From contig NC_084889.1 of the NCBI RefSeq assembly GCF_958979055.1, positions 8,549,761 through 8,613,760 of the forward strand: DNA of 64,000 nucleotides, in the 5' to 3' direction. The DNA comes from Alnus glutinosa (lineage: Eukaryota > Streptophyta > Magnoliopsida > Fagales > Betulaceae). A program made the translations under genes and the position numbers. The notes under the pieces were generated by a model. It did not search any database and was not told where the DNA came from. It saw only the letters and a list, made by a program, of their open reading frames with translations. Of the stretch, positions 11,875 to 24,282 are shown one piece after another (the first letter of the stretch is position 1; each line of letters opens with the position of its first letter).

Positions 11875-14800
11875 CTAGAGGGCCTCCCTTATAAGTTTTT
11901 CAGTGAGATCTTTGGGGAGTCCCATCACACTATCGGTTGTTCCAACCTGCACAAAGGACCACCAATTAATATGTCTGCCAAAACACCGAAGAAATAATGT
12001 CAACAATTAGTAACCCAACGACATAGTTAGCACCTAGCCGTCCAGAGACATGTGTAACTGGAGTTGACTTTGCAGCAAATCACTCGGCCTCTAATAAACC
12101 CAGACCAAAACTAAAGGCAAGCTGTTTGGACTCATTGAACCAACTTATCCTGGCAACCTTAGAATGCACCACTGTTTAACACCTATAATTCAGGCATATG
12201 AGAAAGTTGCCCAGATTTATTGATTAAGTGGATAAGTTTTTGATCAAGATCACCCGGCCAAACTGACTCAGAAATTGTATGCCTCAGAAACATACCACGC
12301 TTTTGTCAACATTTCTATGCAAATGCACATTTGGAATGGTCCACGTAAAAGGTTTGGGTAGAAACCTCCTATCTTCTAAATTGCTGGAACTAATACAGGG
12401 AACCACATAGTGGGACATGATACTTGTTTGGCCTGCCTAGCCTGCTCCATATATTATGCCTCCTATGTCTATTATTTATCATTTTAAAATTTTCTAAATG
12501 GGTACACAAAGATTAGCAAACCAACCACTTGTTTGACAAAGGGCAGTATCAAAGGATGCTCTATGATCAGTCCCCCAGCAACATTAAGCACAGACCCCTC
12601 CTCAATCTGAGAAACAAAAAAAGAATGGTGGAGCGCAAATAAATTATTATCTCATCAAATGATGAGAAAACAACAACCAATTGCAATGAAAGAAAACAAT
12701 TGTTACCAGTTTCTCAATGATTTCATCTGGTATTTCATGGAAATAGATCTGCAGGGCATCATCACATGAGTATGAGTTCCGGACATTATCAGCAAATGGA
12801 TCACAATAATGAAAGGCTTTGGTATTTGATTAAAATGGAATGGCTTCTCAAATGGAAAACTAAGTAGAAGACGTAAGTAAACAAGTGAACTCTTAAAAGA
12901 ACAGATAAATAACCCAGAAAGGAAGAATTTCTAACTTTAATAAAAGCCTGATGCCTTAACATTGACCATTGTAAAAAGAAACGTAAGTGAAAATCATTTT
13001 AGATCCCAAGTTGTAAAACAATCAGATAAACAAAGTTATCAACTTTCAAGCCAAACACCATAGAAATAATCACCAAAATCAAAGCAAGCATAAAAGAAAA
13101 TCAACACAAGGATTTGGTGACGAAGTGCAAACCTTTTGAAGAATTCTTCAATAGTAAACCACTCTGAGGGCCAACCAACCCCAAAGGTACCCACTATAGA
13201 AGATTTATGTTATAAACTAGTCAACTTATAAAATGCTCGAAACCCAAGACTCAGCTTGTAACCCCAACAAATGACCCACTCACCTCCCACCTCAGTAGTT
13301 CCAAAACCTTTGACCTTCTACAACAATCACCTTCACGAACGAACCTTGTTTGATTCAGCCAAGAACTTTGGCGGCTGAAGGTTTTTCTGTGGTTTGATTA
13401 ATGAAAAACAAGGAGAAGGATTGAAGCTATTTAGGCTCAAAAGTGTTTAGAAACCTCTCCAAGAATACTGAAAAATAGCCTCTAGGTCTTATGAAAGTAG
13501 TGGCCTATGAGGCATAAATAGAAGGGGAGAAAATTGAGGTTTTAGGCTAAGTCAGTTAAGGTTTAAAACAGTCTGCCGCAGTCTTGTTTGAATAAGAATA
13601 AATCTTGTTCAAACAAGACTTTAAACAATGCTCTTAGATTTTAGTACTAGGACCTAATGCATCATCTTGTTTGAATGAGCTACGAACAAGACTTCAAATG
13701 AGGCTCTCTGTACCAGATTTTCAGACTTATATTGATAGCTCGTTTTAACCTAGTAAACATTGGAATTGAAAAAATTTGTGAGAACCAAAACTTTTTCACC
13801 TATAGGACATGAATAGCAGGCAGATATTTTCTTTAGTTGAAACATCACCATATAAAAATGTCTCTTGTAAGGTTTACCCTCAGATCAGAAAAACCGTGTT
13901 GAAGGTATTCAGCCCATATGGAAGGATGCCATCATAAGAATCCACCTTTTTCATCTATTTATTACTTTTCTGGCCAAGCACCGACACCAAATGGCATGAT
14001 AATCATTTAATGTCTTGTATGAATAGATAATTAAAAATCCTCACCAATAATTAGAAAAAGATTCACAAGGGAAGGAATAGAAATACACCTCCACTCGGTC
14101 CCATTCACCTTTTCTAAATCCCGTCTTAAGGTTTGTAACAAGCACAGATCCCATTGTTGCTGCGTGCCCCCCAGAATAGTCTGCAATCCATGTTGGTAAA
14201 ATTACCAGAGTCATATAATAGGAAAACAATGGGGAACTTAAAGGGGAAAAAACAGGGAGAGAGAGGGGGGGGGGGGGGGGGGGGGGGGGGGGTAATCAAA
14301 CCTTTCAAAAATTGTTGTGCTTCTTCTTTACTAGATGGTTTTTCCCTGACCACATCTTCATAGACCACCACCTCCAGATCATTAGATAATAACAGTGAGA
14401 AATAACATACAACAATACAGTACCATTCCCAACAAGGTCAAGAAAAATTGAACATTTCTACATCTATACACAACTCTTGTCACCAGAAGGCCATTTATGT
14501 TCTGAGGATACAATGTGCAAATGTGGCACAGAAAACATCAGTGTCCAGCGATATCCCACGACTTTAAGGCATACACAAATCATTTTCCCCAGGCTAGTAG
14601 TAGTTTTTGCCACTAATCAGAGCATCCAAAAGAAGCAAAATACAAAGAGGATATGTGCAGATATCCCAAAAAACTAGAGGAGAACATTGTTGTCTAGGTT
14701 TTTTCAATATCATCTTTTCCTTCTATTTCATGATTAAATTATTTTCTGTTGTTTTGATTTCCCACATGCAGAGTAAAGGGGGCTGGACCTAAAGTGCAAG

Positions 14801-17800
14801 ACAGAAATTCATTATGAGATTGTTGACAATTCTGGCAAAGCATATTTGACATTGATGAGAATATTATCTCGCAGTCAAGAGAACAATACGATATATAAAG
14901 AAAAGAAAATGCCATAAGTGTGTGTGTGTAGAGAGAGAGAGAGTATTCATGTCACGTTATGTTAAAAAAAGTGTGTATCTGTTGGCCGTCATAATTGTGT
15001 AAATTTCTAGAATTATTGATCTTTATGTACCTCAGCTAGCTTAAAGGCAAAGGTTATACTTAACTTGATGAGAAACGTATCCAAAAAAAAAAAAAACTTA
15101 ACTTGATGAGAAATACTGCATATACTTTTTATGCGGACTGATAAAATGACATAAATACATAAAGAGAAAGTGTATGGAAAATTTAAACTGATTGGGTGGC
15201 ACTTAGAAAGGAATACCTGATCATAATATTAGGGAAAGAAAAGGTGGATCTAATTCCTTCCAGCCATAAAATTATACAACATAAGTAACAAAAGAATATG
15301 TAATTTAATGAGAAAACAGAGAGGCAACTATCTAATCAAATTTGGTCCTTCGAACACAAGTTTCACCAATCCCTAGAATTCCAAGCTAGGTGATTAGTAC
15401 TAATGCAATTATATTTACAAACAACTTTTCCAACCTATGTGAAAATTCCTGAGTTATTATTAGTTCAATTTTCCAACCAATACTCCCAACTTGTAGACAA
15501 AATTCCTGATAAGTAACTTGTTGACATAATTTACTTTAAATCATCTTTTAAACTTTGAGTTATCAGTTCTTTCATAACCCCTTTCAAGAAGTAAATTAGG
15601 AATACAAATATTTCAAAGGACTTGATTTATACTTGGTCACAAGTAATTAACAATGTGGGCTCAGCATCCTTTATGTAGTCACCAATCGGGAGCCTTTGTA
15701 TGATGGCTTCTGCCTGAGAAGAAGGTTCCATCAGCTATGGTAAGTACCAGAGTCATAGTTCTGCTACAACCAGAAACCAGTACCCTTCATTGAGATAACA
15801 ACCATAAGCAATGAGGACTAATTAAATTATGCATGTTATTGCAACTGAGAGTGTAGGAACATGGACAAGTGCATTAGTAGAACAAAATATAACTCCAAAT
15901 TTGAAATAACTGAACATCAAAGCACCAAAACTGTGATGAGGTGGTAAGTATCTTAGATTTCCTCCTAACGAATATTGAATACACAGTCAATATAAAAAAA
16001 TAAGCCAAAATCTAGGCATAAGAATGAGGAGTAACCAACAGTACTGTTTTTCATTCAAAACGATAATTTAATCAAGACAAGCATATGCATTTCAATTTGT
16101 TTGAAAGGTTAACTAAAAATACATGCTCAGATATCCCGTGCCCAGAAAATAGCATAGTTACAAAATTCAATTCCCAGGTCTGTGTTTGTGATATTTCTGA
16201 CATGAACCTTTCAAGGAAACTTTAATTCAGTTTTTATGAAATACAGGGAAAACAAATTGGAGTTGTCCCATCTTCTTGACTAACAACAGATAATACATGG
16301 GCATTAGGACTGTGTGTAACAAAGCAATGGAAGTGAACCACTTATGTCTAACTATTAAGATCCCGTCAAATACAGGATCCAAGGTGCTGGAATTTGAACA
16401 TATACTATTATACTTCCTCTCTAGAGCGGCAATGTATCCTCCGTCCATAAATGGCACTATACTACCTGTTGCAGTACAGGGAGGTAAGTCAAAATCAAAA
16501 AGAAAGCAAGACATACTGTGTCGGCTGCAATCAAAATTGTTTGCTTGTCATCCTTCCCTTGATTATTGATAGTTCGTAGTTTTGATATGATGGCATCAGC
16601 CTGACATGCAATGCAGGCTCAATCAATGAACAAGACTTAAACCAAACCCACTCTTCAATTTGTGTTACAAACAGAAAATAAGACAATAAATACACAGACA
16701 GAGCAAGACAGTGAATGGCTCCTAAAAGAGAGCATAAACAAAGATAGAACTAAATCCTTTTATCCTTCTATATAATCACAAGATTGGTATATAAATTGAG
16801 CACTCAGATCACTCCACTGATTTGAAGGCTTGAATGTTTCAAATAAGCATCCAAAGAGGAGATTTAATATCCTCCTTGCTTCTGTATGATTTCACGCCTT
16901 ACAATCTTCTTAGTTACTTAGCTCAAATGAAAAAAGAAAAAGGCTTCTATTTTGACTAGCTAGCAAAAGAATGGCCATTTTTTATAGAAGAAAATGTACT
17001 CATCAACCAATAACAGAATTCACAAATTTTCTCTTGCCCTCCAATATTCAGGATAGAGAACCCCACCTTTGCCTCAGCAAGAGCCATAACCAAGTCTTCT
17101 GGCTTCTCCTTTCGGATGCATTTCTCATCAATGTCTGCAGTCTAAGTAATAAAAGGAGTTAACTTTCCGGATATCAACAAAAAGTTTAGTAGATATCTGA
17201 GAGGAAAAATACCACAATCGTGAATTCGTATCCCATCTCGGCCAATATTGTTCGACGTGCTACTGATGATGATCCCAAAATTATCTGCACAATAGCACGT
17301 CTTAACTCAACAATGGTGGGTAAATTACTCATCTTCACATCAAATTTTAGATGACTTCACGCGCAAACCGCGCTGTACGCAAGAGCCAAACATAAGATGT
17401 GACTTATCAAAGACAAATTAAAAAAAAAAAAAAAAAAAGTGTAGAAGATTTTAGAATCGAGTTTTTATTTTATTTTATTTTCCATTTCTAATGAGCAATT
17501 AGAATAAAATTCAACTGAAATTCAAAACCTTCATTCACTTTGGCACTTTGCAAGTGCAATATTACTTGAAGTCTAAACTACCAAACTGTACCCTAACCTT
17601 AGATTATCACACAAAGAACAGAGTAAACTTAATGCAGGGCTCCTTGCAGCACCAGTAAGCCTAATTCTCCAAAAAACCCCCGTTCGGCTTCCGAGAAAAA
17701 TCGAGGGAAAGTAAAGTGACCCCGTTAAGCGAAATGGATATTTTCGCTCGGTTAACTTAGGAAGTAATCAATACTTATACCGAACAAAACGCAGCGAAGA

Positions 17801-17926
17801 AATTGCCAATGTTGGAAGATATATCTTATGATTTTTGTTTTACTTTTCTTTAATTCTTTCGAAGAACCAAGTTGTTTGGTTTTTGTAGAGGAGTCGTACC
17901 TTGAAGGGAGAGGTATTCGCTTCCAT
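11875..17926 (-). CDS. Maf-like nucleotide pyrophosphatase, nine exons
   Basis: The gene was rebuilt exon by exon on the minus strand: 17926-17900, 17284-17213, 17141-17067, 16600-16517, 14371-14302, 14180-14089, 12748-12707, 12606-12529 and 11946-11875. All junctions are GT-AG and in frame, giving 203 residues from MEANTSPFK to LIREAL. Maf proteins are house-cleaning enzymes that hydrolyse non-canonical or methylated NTPs to NMP and pyrophosphate; in bacteria the family was first linked to septum formation. Family motifs are present: ILGSSSVARRTIL (substrate loop), TADIDE, REKP, SGGHAATMGSVLV and the C-terminal VGTTDSVMGLP. The conserved AADTVVV is split by intron 4. Introns are long (intron 4 is about 2.1 kb) and one holds a poly-C run just after the splice donor. 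Length fits plant homologues, and I see no sign of decay. Confidence 0.92.
14266..14292. repeat. 27-bp poly-G tract in Maf-like intron 5
   Basis: A run of 27 G on plus, so poly-C on the transcript, preceded by (GA)n. It begins at about intron position +10 after the donor of exon 14302-14371. Confidence 0.95.
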
Positions 17927-18760
17927 TGCTCTATCTCTTTCTCTCAAGTCTCAAGCGAGAACAGACGGATGAGCGCGCTGTGCGTTGCAGGGGATTTATA
18001 GGATGGGGTAGTCGTGTTTACTGCGCGATCTATGTTTAGATAATCAATCATGCGGCAAATCCTAATTGGTTTTTACCTGTCATTAGATCTGAAGATGATG
18101 TTTAAATTTCTTCTCATGACTCATGATTACTCTACATTTGGATTTATAAAATTCATTTATTATTTGGAATTAAATAGTTCATATTTTACTACCTCAATAC
18201 ATAAATATAGAGAAATTCTACTTGTATTATCTTCTTATTCTTCTATTTTTATCTGTTGATGTTACATTGTCAATTTGCCCTTAGGTTTTTTTTTTTTTTT
18301 TTTAAATAAAAATAAAAATAAAAATTTACCTAAAGATGGATTAACAATGTCACGTATACGAGAAGAATCAGAAAATGATATATATCATATCTCACAAATA
18401 TATATATATATGTGTGTAAAAGTGAGAAATAAAACGAATTAAAAAAAAATATTAATAATTGTGAACCTTAAATTGTTAAAATTTAAATAATTTAATTTAA
18501 AAATGATCATTCAAATTTTTATGAACTCTGCCAGTTCCGTTATGTTAGAGATATGTTAGAGCTTAATAGTTCTTTATTATATCATCCATCCCTAACTTTT
18601 CACATGCAAAAGAAGTTAGGACCCAATTTGAAGAAAATTTATGTTTTTCATCGATTATTTCAAAAGTTAAGTTACTAGGAAATAATAAATTAATTTTTTT
18701 TAATTAATATTTTAACATTTTCCTTTATGTATGAAGGTAGACAAAGCGTGTACTATTTTA
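17927..18760. other. Upstream region of the Maf-like gene, AT-rich intergenic
   Basis: This region holds the 5' flank of the minus-strand Maf-like gene and then AT-rich DNA with poly-T/A runs. No feature could be supported. Confidence 0.4.
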
Positions 18761-18764
18761 ATTG

Positions 18765-19160
18765 GAAATGTGCCTCAAAAGCCTAAGGTTTTCCCTAATT
18801 TTCCTGAAACTCCCTTTTCCTCTTCACATAAAATCAACTTTAAAATCTGCTTCTCTATTTTTGGTTGGCCATGATGCTTTATTTCATTCCTATCTCTCTA
18901 AATCCCATAAACTGTGGAGCTCAACACCCATCTACAAAGTACATCCATCATGGCTTTCGATTTTCAGTTTCTGTAACCCTCGTTTATCAAAACTTGCCAA
19001 ACAAGAGGGGGAGCTATCACATTGCATCTTTGTAAACAAACTATTCATATCCGATATCCGGATGCTAAAGCTACGATTAAAGAAAAGATGGTCTCGGCTT
19101 TCCAAACTATTTCTGCAAAAGACAAGCCAACTTGTTTTGCCAGCCCTATTTAATATCATA
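18765..19160 (-). pseudogene. LINE fragment: reverse-transcriptase zinc-binding region, decayed
   Basis: Read on the minus strand, this matches the C-terminal zinc-binding region of plant LINE polyproteins. FCRNSLESRDHLFFNRSFS (about 19120-19065) corresponds to the usual Cys-x2-Cys, SxHLFFxCxF pattern, but key cysteines are lost. Further on, after an in-frame stop and a frame change, RDRNEIKHHGQPKIEKQIL (near 18870-18820) resembles the terminal R-ER-x-HG-x5-EQIL pattern. No reverse transcriptase core, start or tail was found nearby. It is a small non-functional piece and the opposite-strand open frame is a shadow. Confidence 0.6.
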
Positions 19161-19439
19161 TTAAATCATCAATAATCTTAAAATTTTATCAAAGAAAGAA
19201 GAATGGCCAATCTAATATTTTGACAAGAATGCATGTCATTTCTGTTCAATTCTAAGCTTTATCCAATGTTTAAGTCTTACGGTCATTATTCAATATATAT
19301 AACTTTATGAACAAAAAGTATACCCTAACAGTAGTCCCAGCAGATGATGTATATCCAACTTTTGGCCAAAGTAACTAACAAAAGCATTAAAAGACTCCTC
19401 TAATAGATTTTGCACACCAACACTACAATAGAGTTTTGT

Positions 19440-20180
19440 TGCATTCATAAACAGTGCAACGCTACATGAGGCGTTACACTGTTCACGGATCTATCATTAT
19501 TTGATCGTTCTTTCTCTCACAATTCTTTTCCTTTTCTCTCGTTTGTCCCTCCCTCTCTCTCTCTCTCTCTCTCACTGTCATCATTCCACAAGTCCTCCAG
19601 CTACGAGGCTGAGCAAGAACTGCTCTGAAGCGGATCCTGCCGCGGCCCTCCCCCATGAAAGGCGGTTGAAGTGCTCAGAGCTCCCGATCGTCGGACTAAA
19701 AAATGAGCTTGAAGATCTCGAGGCTCGCTAAAACTTTCTCGCACTTTTCCAAACATGTAGCCTCATTTTCCGAGTCCAGGGTTTGTCAATCACAAGGACT
19801 TGGACTCGATTCTTCTTCCGGAATCGATGGCACTAACCACTGAGCCAGTGCTGGCGTTGCTTACCGCTTGTTCAGTTTCTAGCTGTGCGTTGTGCCTACT
19901 CGTCTCGCGTCCCGGGCAAGGACTTCGTTTGTATCGCTTGTCGGGGCTCCGGAGGTCCTTGGCTATCGCTGCCACCAGCACCTTGATGGCCAATTCTATA
20001 CCGGAGAATGCGAATTTTCTGGTTAAAAAATGCTTATTTTAATAAAATAGAGAGAAATTTAGATAAGTTGATGGGGGAAGGTGTTGAAAAGTGGTTATCT
20101 AAATTAGTAAAAATGAGTTTTTGTTAGCTATTCTAAATAAAATTTTAGATAAACTGTTATAAGTGGTCTAAGTCCATAGT
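19440..20180. mobile_element. Possible non-autonomous DNA element with a GC-rich captured core
   Basis: A stretch of raised GC content (about 19590-20020), containing a (CT)n run near 19553-19573, sits in AT-rich DNA. The left part is rich in CACTGTTCAC-like words and the right part carries GATAAACTGTTATAAG-like sequence common in plant MITEs. No clear terminal repeats or target duplication could be paired by eye. The open frames in the core match nothing I recognise. It could be captured gene sequence in a transposon or a decayed gene. Confidence 0.25.
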
Positions 20181-20264
20181 AATTCACACGCTTTGAGCTC
20201 CCATAACGCCACTGCAGGTCTCAACAGTCGTGATTGTGAATGTACATAAAAGTAGCTAGTTTGG

Positions 20265-20580
20265 GCCTGTTTGGAAATGTTTCTGATTTTGCCTACTTTT
20301 TTAAAGTTTTTTTATTTTTATTTAAAGTTTTTTTAAAAAAAAAAAAAAAAGTCTTCGGTAACCGTACGTAAAAAAGAAAAAGAGAAAAGAAAAGTAAAAA
20401 AAGGAAAAAAGAAAAGAAGTTTGATTTGGTTTCAGATTGGTTTTACTGTGTTGTCAATTCGTGAAATCTGATTTTAGGTTTTAAAAACATCTGAACTGTC
20501 TTTTCGGTTGGTCCTAGAAAAACTATTTTCAGAAGCGCGCGATCACCCAAACAACTCTTCGGTTGGTAGGGTTTAGTAGT
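20265..20580. mobile_element. Degenerate hAT-like non-autonomous element
   Basis: The left end has GGGCCTGTTTGGAAATG and the right end ATCACCCAAACAACTC. Inverted GTTTGG-type ends are typical of many plant hAT-derived MITEs. The target duplication is unclear. Confidence 0.35.
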
Positions 20581-21160
20581 TAAGACCTGAAAATTGTGTT
20601 TAAAATGCAAATTCAAACTTTTATTTTACTGACTAAAATCAACTATTAATTTAATTTCATAGATAATTGAGAATTTAGAAAAAATGATATTTGAAATACT
20701 CTAGCTGCTCATCCTAAAATAGATATCATAGTTCTGAAAGGTGCGAATATTAATAGAAAGATAAAAAAAATAGAACGACCTGTTTGAAATTCTATATCCT
20801 TTAAATTGAAGGTGAACGGTAATAATAATCTCATTTTTACGTAAAAAATTCAATTTTAAATATATTTTGAAACATCTCAAAAGAAAAGTAAGATATTTAA
20901 ATTAGAAAAGCGAAATATTGAAACAAAGTAAATAAATTTATTCGAGAATCCATTATGATATAATTGAGTTATATATTGAACCTTAAGGAACACGTAAAAG
21001 TCACTCATGAAATGACTTTTGCTTGATACATGTAAAGGAAGGAAATATTTTACACCATCCAATATGAGAATTAAGTAAAAGTAGACATTCAATCACATCT
21101 TATTCTTGGAATTGTAGTGCTAGCTGCAGAGTGGAGGACTCCTTTCTTTCTTCTTGTATA

Positions 21161-21181
21161 TATATATATATATATATATAT
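21161..21181. repeat. (TA)n microsatellite beside the RADIALIS-like stop codon
   Basis: About ten TA repeats, 19 bp downstream (minus strand) of the RADIALIS-like stop, within the presumed 3' UTR. Confidence 0.9.
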
Positions 21182-21199
21182 GGCTCTCGTATTCAAGCT

Positions 21200-21788
21200 T
21201 CACTGGAGCCTCAGATTCTTCATCCTGCAATAATAATTAAATACGCGCGATGAGCCCTCGATAAAACTTCAAAAATACTTTGGCAGATTTTTAAAATAAC
21301 CCACTAATACTACAACTCATGTATCAAGATATATAATGTGGTATTAAAGAAAAATACTTGGTAATACACTTTTTACTATAATCTTGCTCTTTACAAATTG
21401 ACGTGTACAATATTATCACGTCAATAACAATCAAATTTAATTATTTAATAACCGATCGATCGCAACTTGATAAATGTCATATAAACTTATAAACTCATCA
21501 CGTGGCCACTCACATAGACTATCATGTATATATGTCAGAAACAATCAAATTTACTTCACGTCAGAGAATATACACTAGTTGAGAGTGCATATAGGATTGC
21601 TCAAGGTTATAAAAACAGAAAGTCCACGCTATACGGCGCCGTTGTACTACTATAAGCAAACCAAAAATGGTTTCATTTTACCTCTTCAATGAATCAATAT
21701 AACAGGGAGAATAAATTGACATAGAAATATTTAATCAACATAATTTATTCAGGAAGGCGAAAAGGGTATGGGAGTGTGTATATATAAC

Positions 21789-21826
<38 letters not shown>

Positions 21827-22090
21827 CCTTTGTTCTTCATCCATGTAATTGTAACCTTTGGTGGTTCCTGATCCAAGCTTTCTGTAATTGGGCAACGGCA
21901 CTTGGCCAGTCTCAATCTGCATGACATCGTCGACAAGAGCCTCGTAATGCCTCTTGACTTCCTCCACGGTTTTGCCGCCCACTGCCATGGCGAGATTGTG
22001 CCAGCGGTCTGGGGTGTCTTTGTCATATATGGCCAGAGCATTCTCGAACAGTTTGTTTTGCTTGGTTGTCCATGTCGATCCTGAAGCCAT
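21200..22090 (-). CDS. RADIALIS-like SANT/MYB transcription factor
   Basis: Two exons on the minus strand, 22090-21828 and 21224-21200, are joined across a GT-AG intron and give 95 residues. Exon 2 adds only MKNLRLQ and a stop, a terminal layout typical of RADIALIS-like genes. A single SANT/MYB-like domain spans about residues 4-56, with helix tryptophans at 7 and 30 and the RADIALIS hallmark [17 protein letters not shown] at 40-56. RADIALIS-like proteins are small nuclear factors that compete for MYB-binding partners and act in floral asymmetry, fruit and cell-expansion control; the role here is inferred. The start is the first ATG after a TATA box at 22199-22205, with a GAAG repeat in the presumed 5' UTR. 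The intron begins with a long TA microsatellite directly behind the donor. Confidence 0.93.
21793..21825. repeat. (TA)n microsatellite abutting a splice donor
   Basis: The TA run starts about 2 bp into the RADIALIS-like intron (donor at 21827-21826 on minus). Confidence 0.9.
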
Positions 22091-22121
22091 TGATATATCT
22101 TGCGACTTAATTAAACACCAA

Positions 22122-22150
22122 GAAGGAAGGAAGGAAGGAAGGAAGGAAGG
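22122..22150. repeat. (GAAG)n tract in the RADIALIS-like 5' UTR
   Basis: Seven tetranucleotide units between the TATA box and the start codon. Confidence 0.9.
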
Positions 22151-22198
22151 ATATTATTCCGATCGATGTATGAGCAAAGAGAACGCCGTTGCTGTCCC

Positions 22199-22205
22199 TT
22201 TTATA
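22199..22205 (-). promoter_or_regulatory. TATA box of the RADIALIS-like gene
   Basis: CTATAAAAGG on the minus strand, about 110 bp upstream of the start codon, at a distance compatible with a short 5' UTR. Confidence 0.55.
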
Positions 22206-22657
22206 GAGGAGGAGGGAGAGAGGGAAAGGGTGGGCCTGTGGGTTTGCTTTCTTTGTTGATCAGCTGTTGCTTTCATTGCAAAACAGTGGGAGCTATTTTG
22301 TAAAAACATATATATTTATATCTATAGACGTGGTTTCCCTTCTACTTTCCAGGTGATTTAATGGGTTTGGAGAATTAATCCAACTCCTTGCATGCCAATC
22401 TTGTTTATCCAAGAAAAGTTATTCTTCTGTCCATTATGTTCACTCATTGTTCTTGCCCTCTTCTTTCTTCTTGCATGCTTTCTGTTACCGGATTTTATGA
22501 TCCATTCAGGAATTTCATGAACTAAGTGAAGCAAGTTTAACCCACTGCTGCCTATATATATAGTTTTACGAGGGAATTCGTTGATTTACATTCTTAGCAA
22601 TTTATTGTTTGGATGGGTAGCAATCCAAATAGTAAATATGAGAAAGCTTTTATAAAA

Positions 22658-22838
22658 GAGTAATACTATACATCATCCCCTTATCCTCTTTTTGTCCCCC
22701 AAAATTGATGTGGCTCTTAAAATTACCATTAGATTAAAATTCAATAGTAATCTATCATAAATTCAATGATAATTTTAAGAGCTACATCGATTTTGGGGGA
22801 CAAAAAGAGAACAAGAGAATGATGTGTAGTATTACTCT
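22658..22838. mobile_element. MITE, hAT-type, 8-bp duplication
   Basis: A 181-bp fold-back. Ends GAGTAATACT / AGTATTACTCT extend into ~75-bp arms sharing TTTTTGTCCCCCAAAAT and a TGGCTCTTAAAATTA-like block. It is flanked by an exact 8-bp TTATAAAA (22650-22657 and 22839-22846). The arms resemble the MITEs at 35899, 36734, 50313 and 50504, so these are probably one family. Confidence 0.85.
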
Positions 22839-22846
22839 TTATAAAA

Positions 22847-23630
22847 TTTACTTTTTCGAGCAGGTAGGTGAACTAGTTTTGTTTGAATAAATATGCCTCA
22901 CAAAGTTCTCTCATATTTGATGCATCGATTTGTTGTTCGAGATCTTTATCTATAAATCTGTGCTAGCTACAACTTTTTTGCATGGATTTCACATTGGTTT
23001 TTTTCTTTATTATTTTTGTATGGAATGAGTTGTAAAATTTCTGAGAAAATTCTTTTTATTGGAAAAAAAAAAGAAAAGAAAAAAGAATACAAAAATCGGA
23101 GATGCTATAGGGAAACTTAACTATAGTATAAGTGAAGATTATAGTTAGTAACCGAAATAATAATAAAAATAATAAAATATTGAAGGTCAAGTCTCTCTCA
23201 CCAGTCACCAACCGTGGAACTTGTGACCTAATTCTTGTTGCACGTGTAAAGACACAAAGCCCTGAATTGGGTTGACAAGGTATTAAGGTCAAGTCATTTA
23301 CAGTACCTTTGTGCGTACATGGTAAAGCACCTCTATGAGAGAAAAAGAGGTGTATTGGCAAAGATTTTATTATATATTAGATTTTTTACTAAAAAGTGAA
23401 TTTTAAGATGACGTGGAATTTATTCATCAGTACTAATAAATAAGTTTTACATTATTTTAATACTTATCTTTTGATAAAAAATTTAATATCTTTAACATTT
23501 CTCATATATAACAACATGTTGCGTTATATTGATATGTTCTTAAAAAATTTTATAACAAAACATTCAGTTAAACATCAATTGGTTGTGTTATCTGTATTGG
23601 ATTTTTTTGGATAGTCAACAAAAATATTAT
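22847..23630. other. Gene-free AT-rich DNA
   Basis: No gene or bounded repeat recognised. Confidence 0.35.
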
Positions 23631-23912
23631 TTAGGGTCTCTTTGGATTTGTAATTTCAAAAAGTATTGTTTGATATTAGAAATTTTAAAATGTGCAATTT
23701 GAAAACAAAATTTTTAAAAACGCAGCTAAGCGTTTAGTAAAATCGTAGTTTGACATTTAAAATTGTGCATTTTCTAAAAAGCTCTAGTTTGCTTGCTACT
23801 TGAAAACACGAATTTTTAACGTTTTCAAATCGCAAATTTTTAAAAACACAATCCCAAACGATCCATTTTTTTGCGATTTGGTTTAAAATCGCAATGCTAA
23901 ACGCATCCTTAA
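23631..23912. mobile_element. hAT-like non-autonomous element
   Basis: Left end TTAGGGTCTCTTTGGATTTG and right end (complement) TTAAGGATGCGTTTAGCATT are loosely inverted. The interior repeats GCGATTT/AAATCGC words. This type is common near plant genes. The duplication is unclear. Confidence 0.45.
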
Positions 23913-23942
23913 TATATAACATGTTTGGAATATTACATATTT

Positions 23943-24087
23943 GTACTACAACCCTTACAAGCTCATGTGACGGTCTACATGAGTGACACATGGCACAACA
24001 TATATAAGGTGAAAAAAATAATTGTTTAGTGGTCACGTAGACTGCCACATCAACTTGTAAAGAACTTTAGAATAAAAGTTGTAGTAC
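23943..24087. mobile_element. Fold-back MITE
   Basis: Perfect 10-bp inverted ends GTACTACAAC / GTTGTAGTAC. Inner arms ACAAGCTCATGTGACGGTCT and the complement ACAAGTTGATGTGGCAGTCT also pair. Confidence 0.7.
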
Positions 24088-24117
24088 TTTTAACAAAAAT
24101 TATTCAATATGAGTAAT

Positions 24118-24282
24118 GCTACGTATAGTACCTAGTTACAACTCTTTAATTTATAACTTGTTGACATGTGCCAGCATGTGAGTAATTGGAAAGTGTTAAA
24201 AAAAATTAGTGGCTGACGTGGCTCCAGTAACATATTAACACGTGTCAACAAGTTATAAAAGAACTATCGTTACCGTACACAA
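24118..24282. mobile_element. Fold-back MITE
   Basis: Inverted arms share TTATAACTTGTTGACATGTG on the left and TTATAACTTGTTGACACGTG on the right complement, one mismatch in 20. The outer ends are looser. Confidence 0.6.

Noticed and set aside
13085..13780. Possible LTR-like block in a Maf-like gene intron
   Set aside because: Composition suggests old retroelement DNA, but I could not find paired ends, a target duplication or coding motifs.
18762..19175. 137-codon plus-strand frame as a gene
   Set aside because: The opposite strand carries recognisable LINE zinc-binding motifs, so this is the reverse of a dead LINE piece.
19790..20042. GC-rich frames as a DUF-type membrane protein
   Set aside because: A short STLMANSI-like similarity is too weak, and no start, splice pattern or full domain is present.
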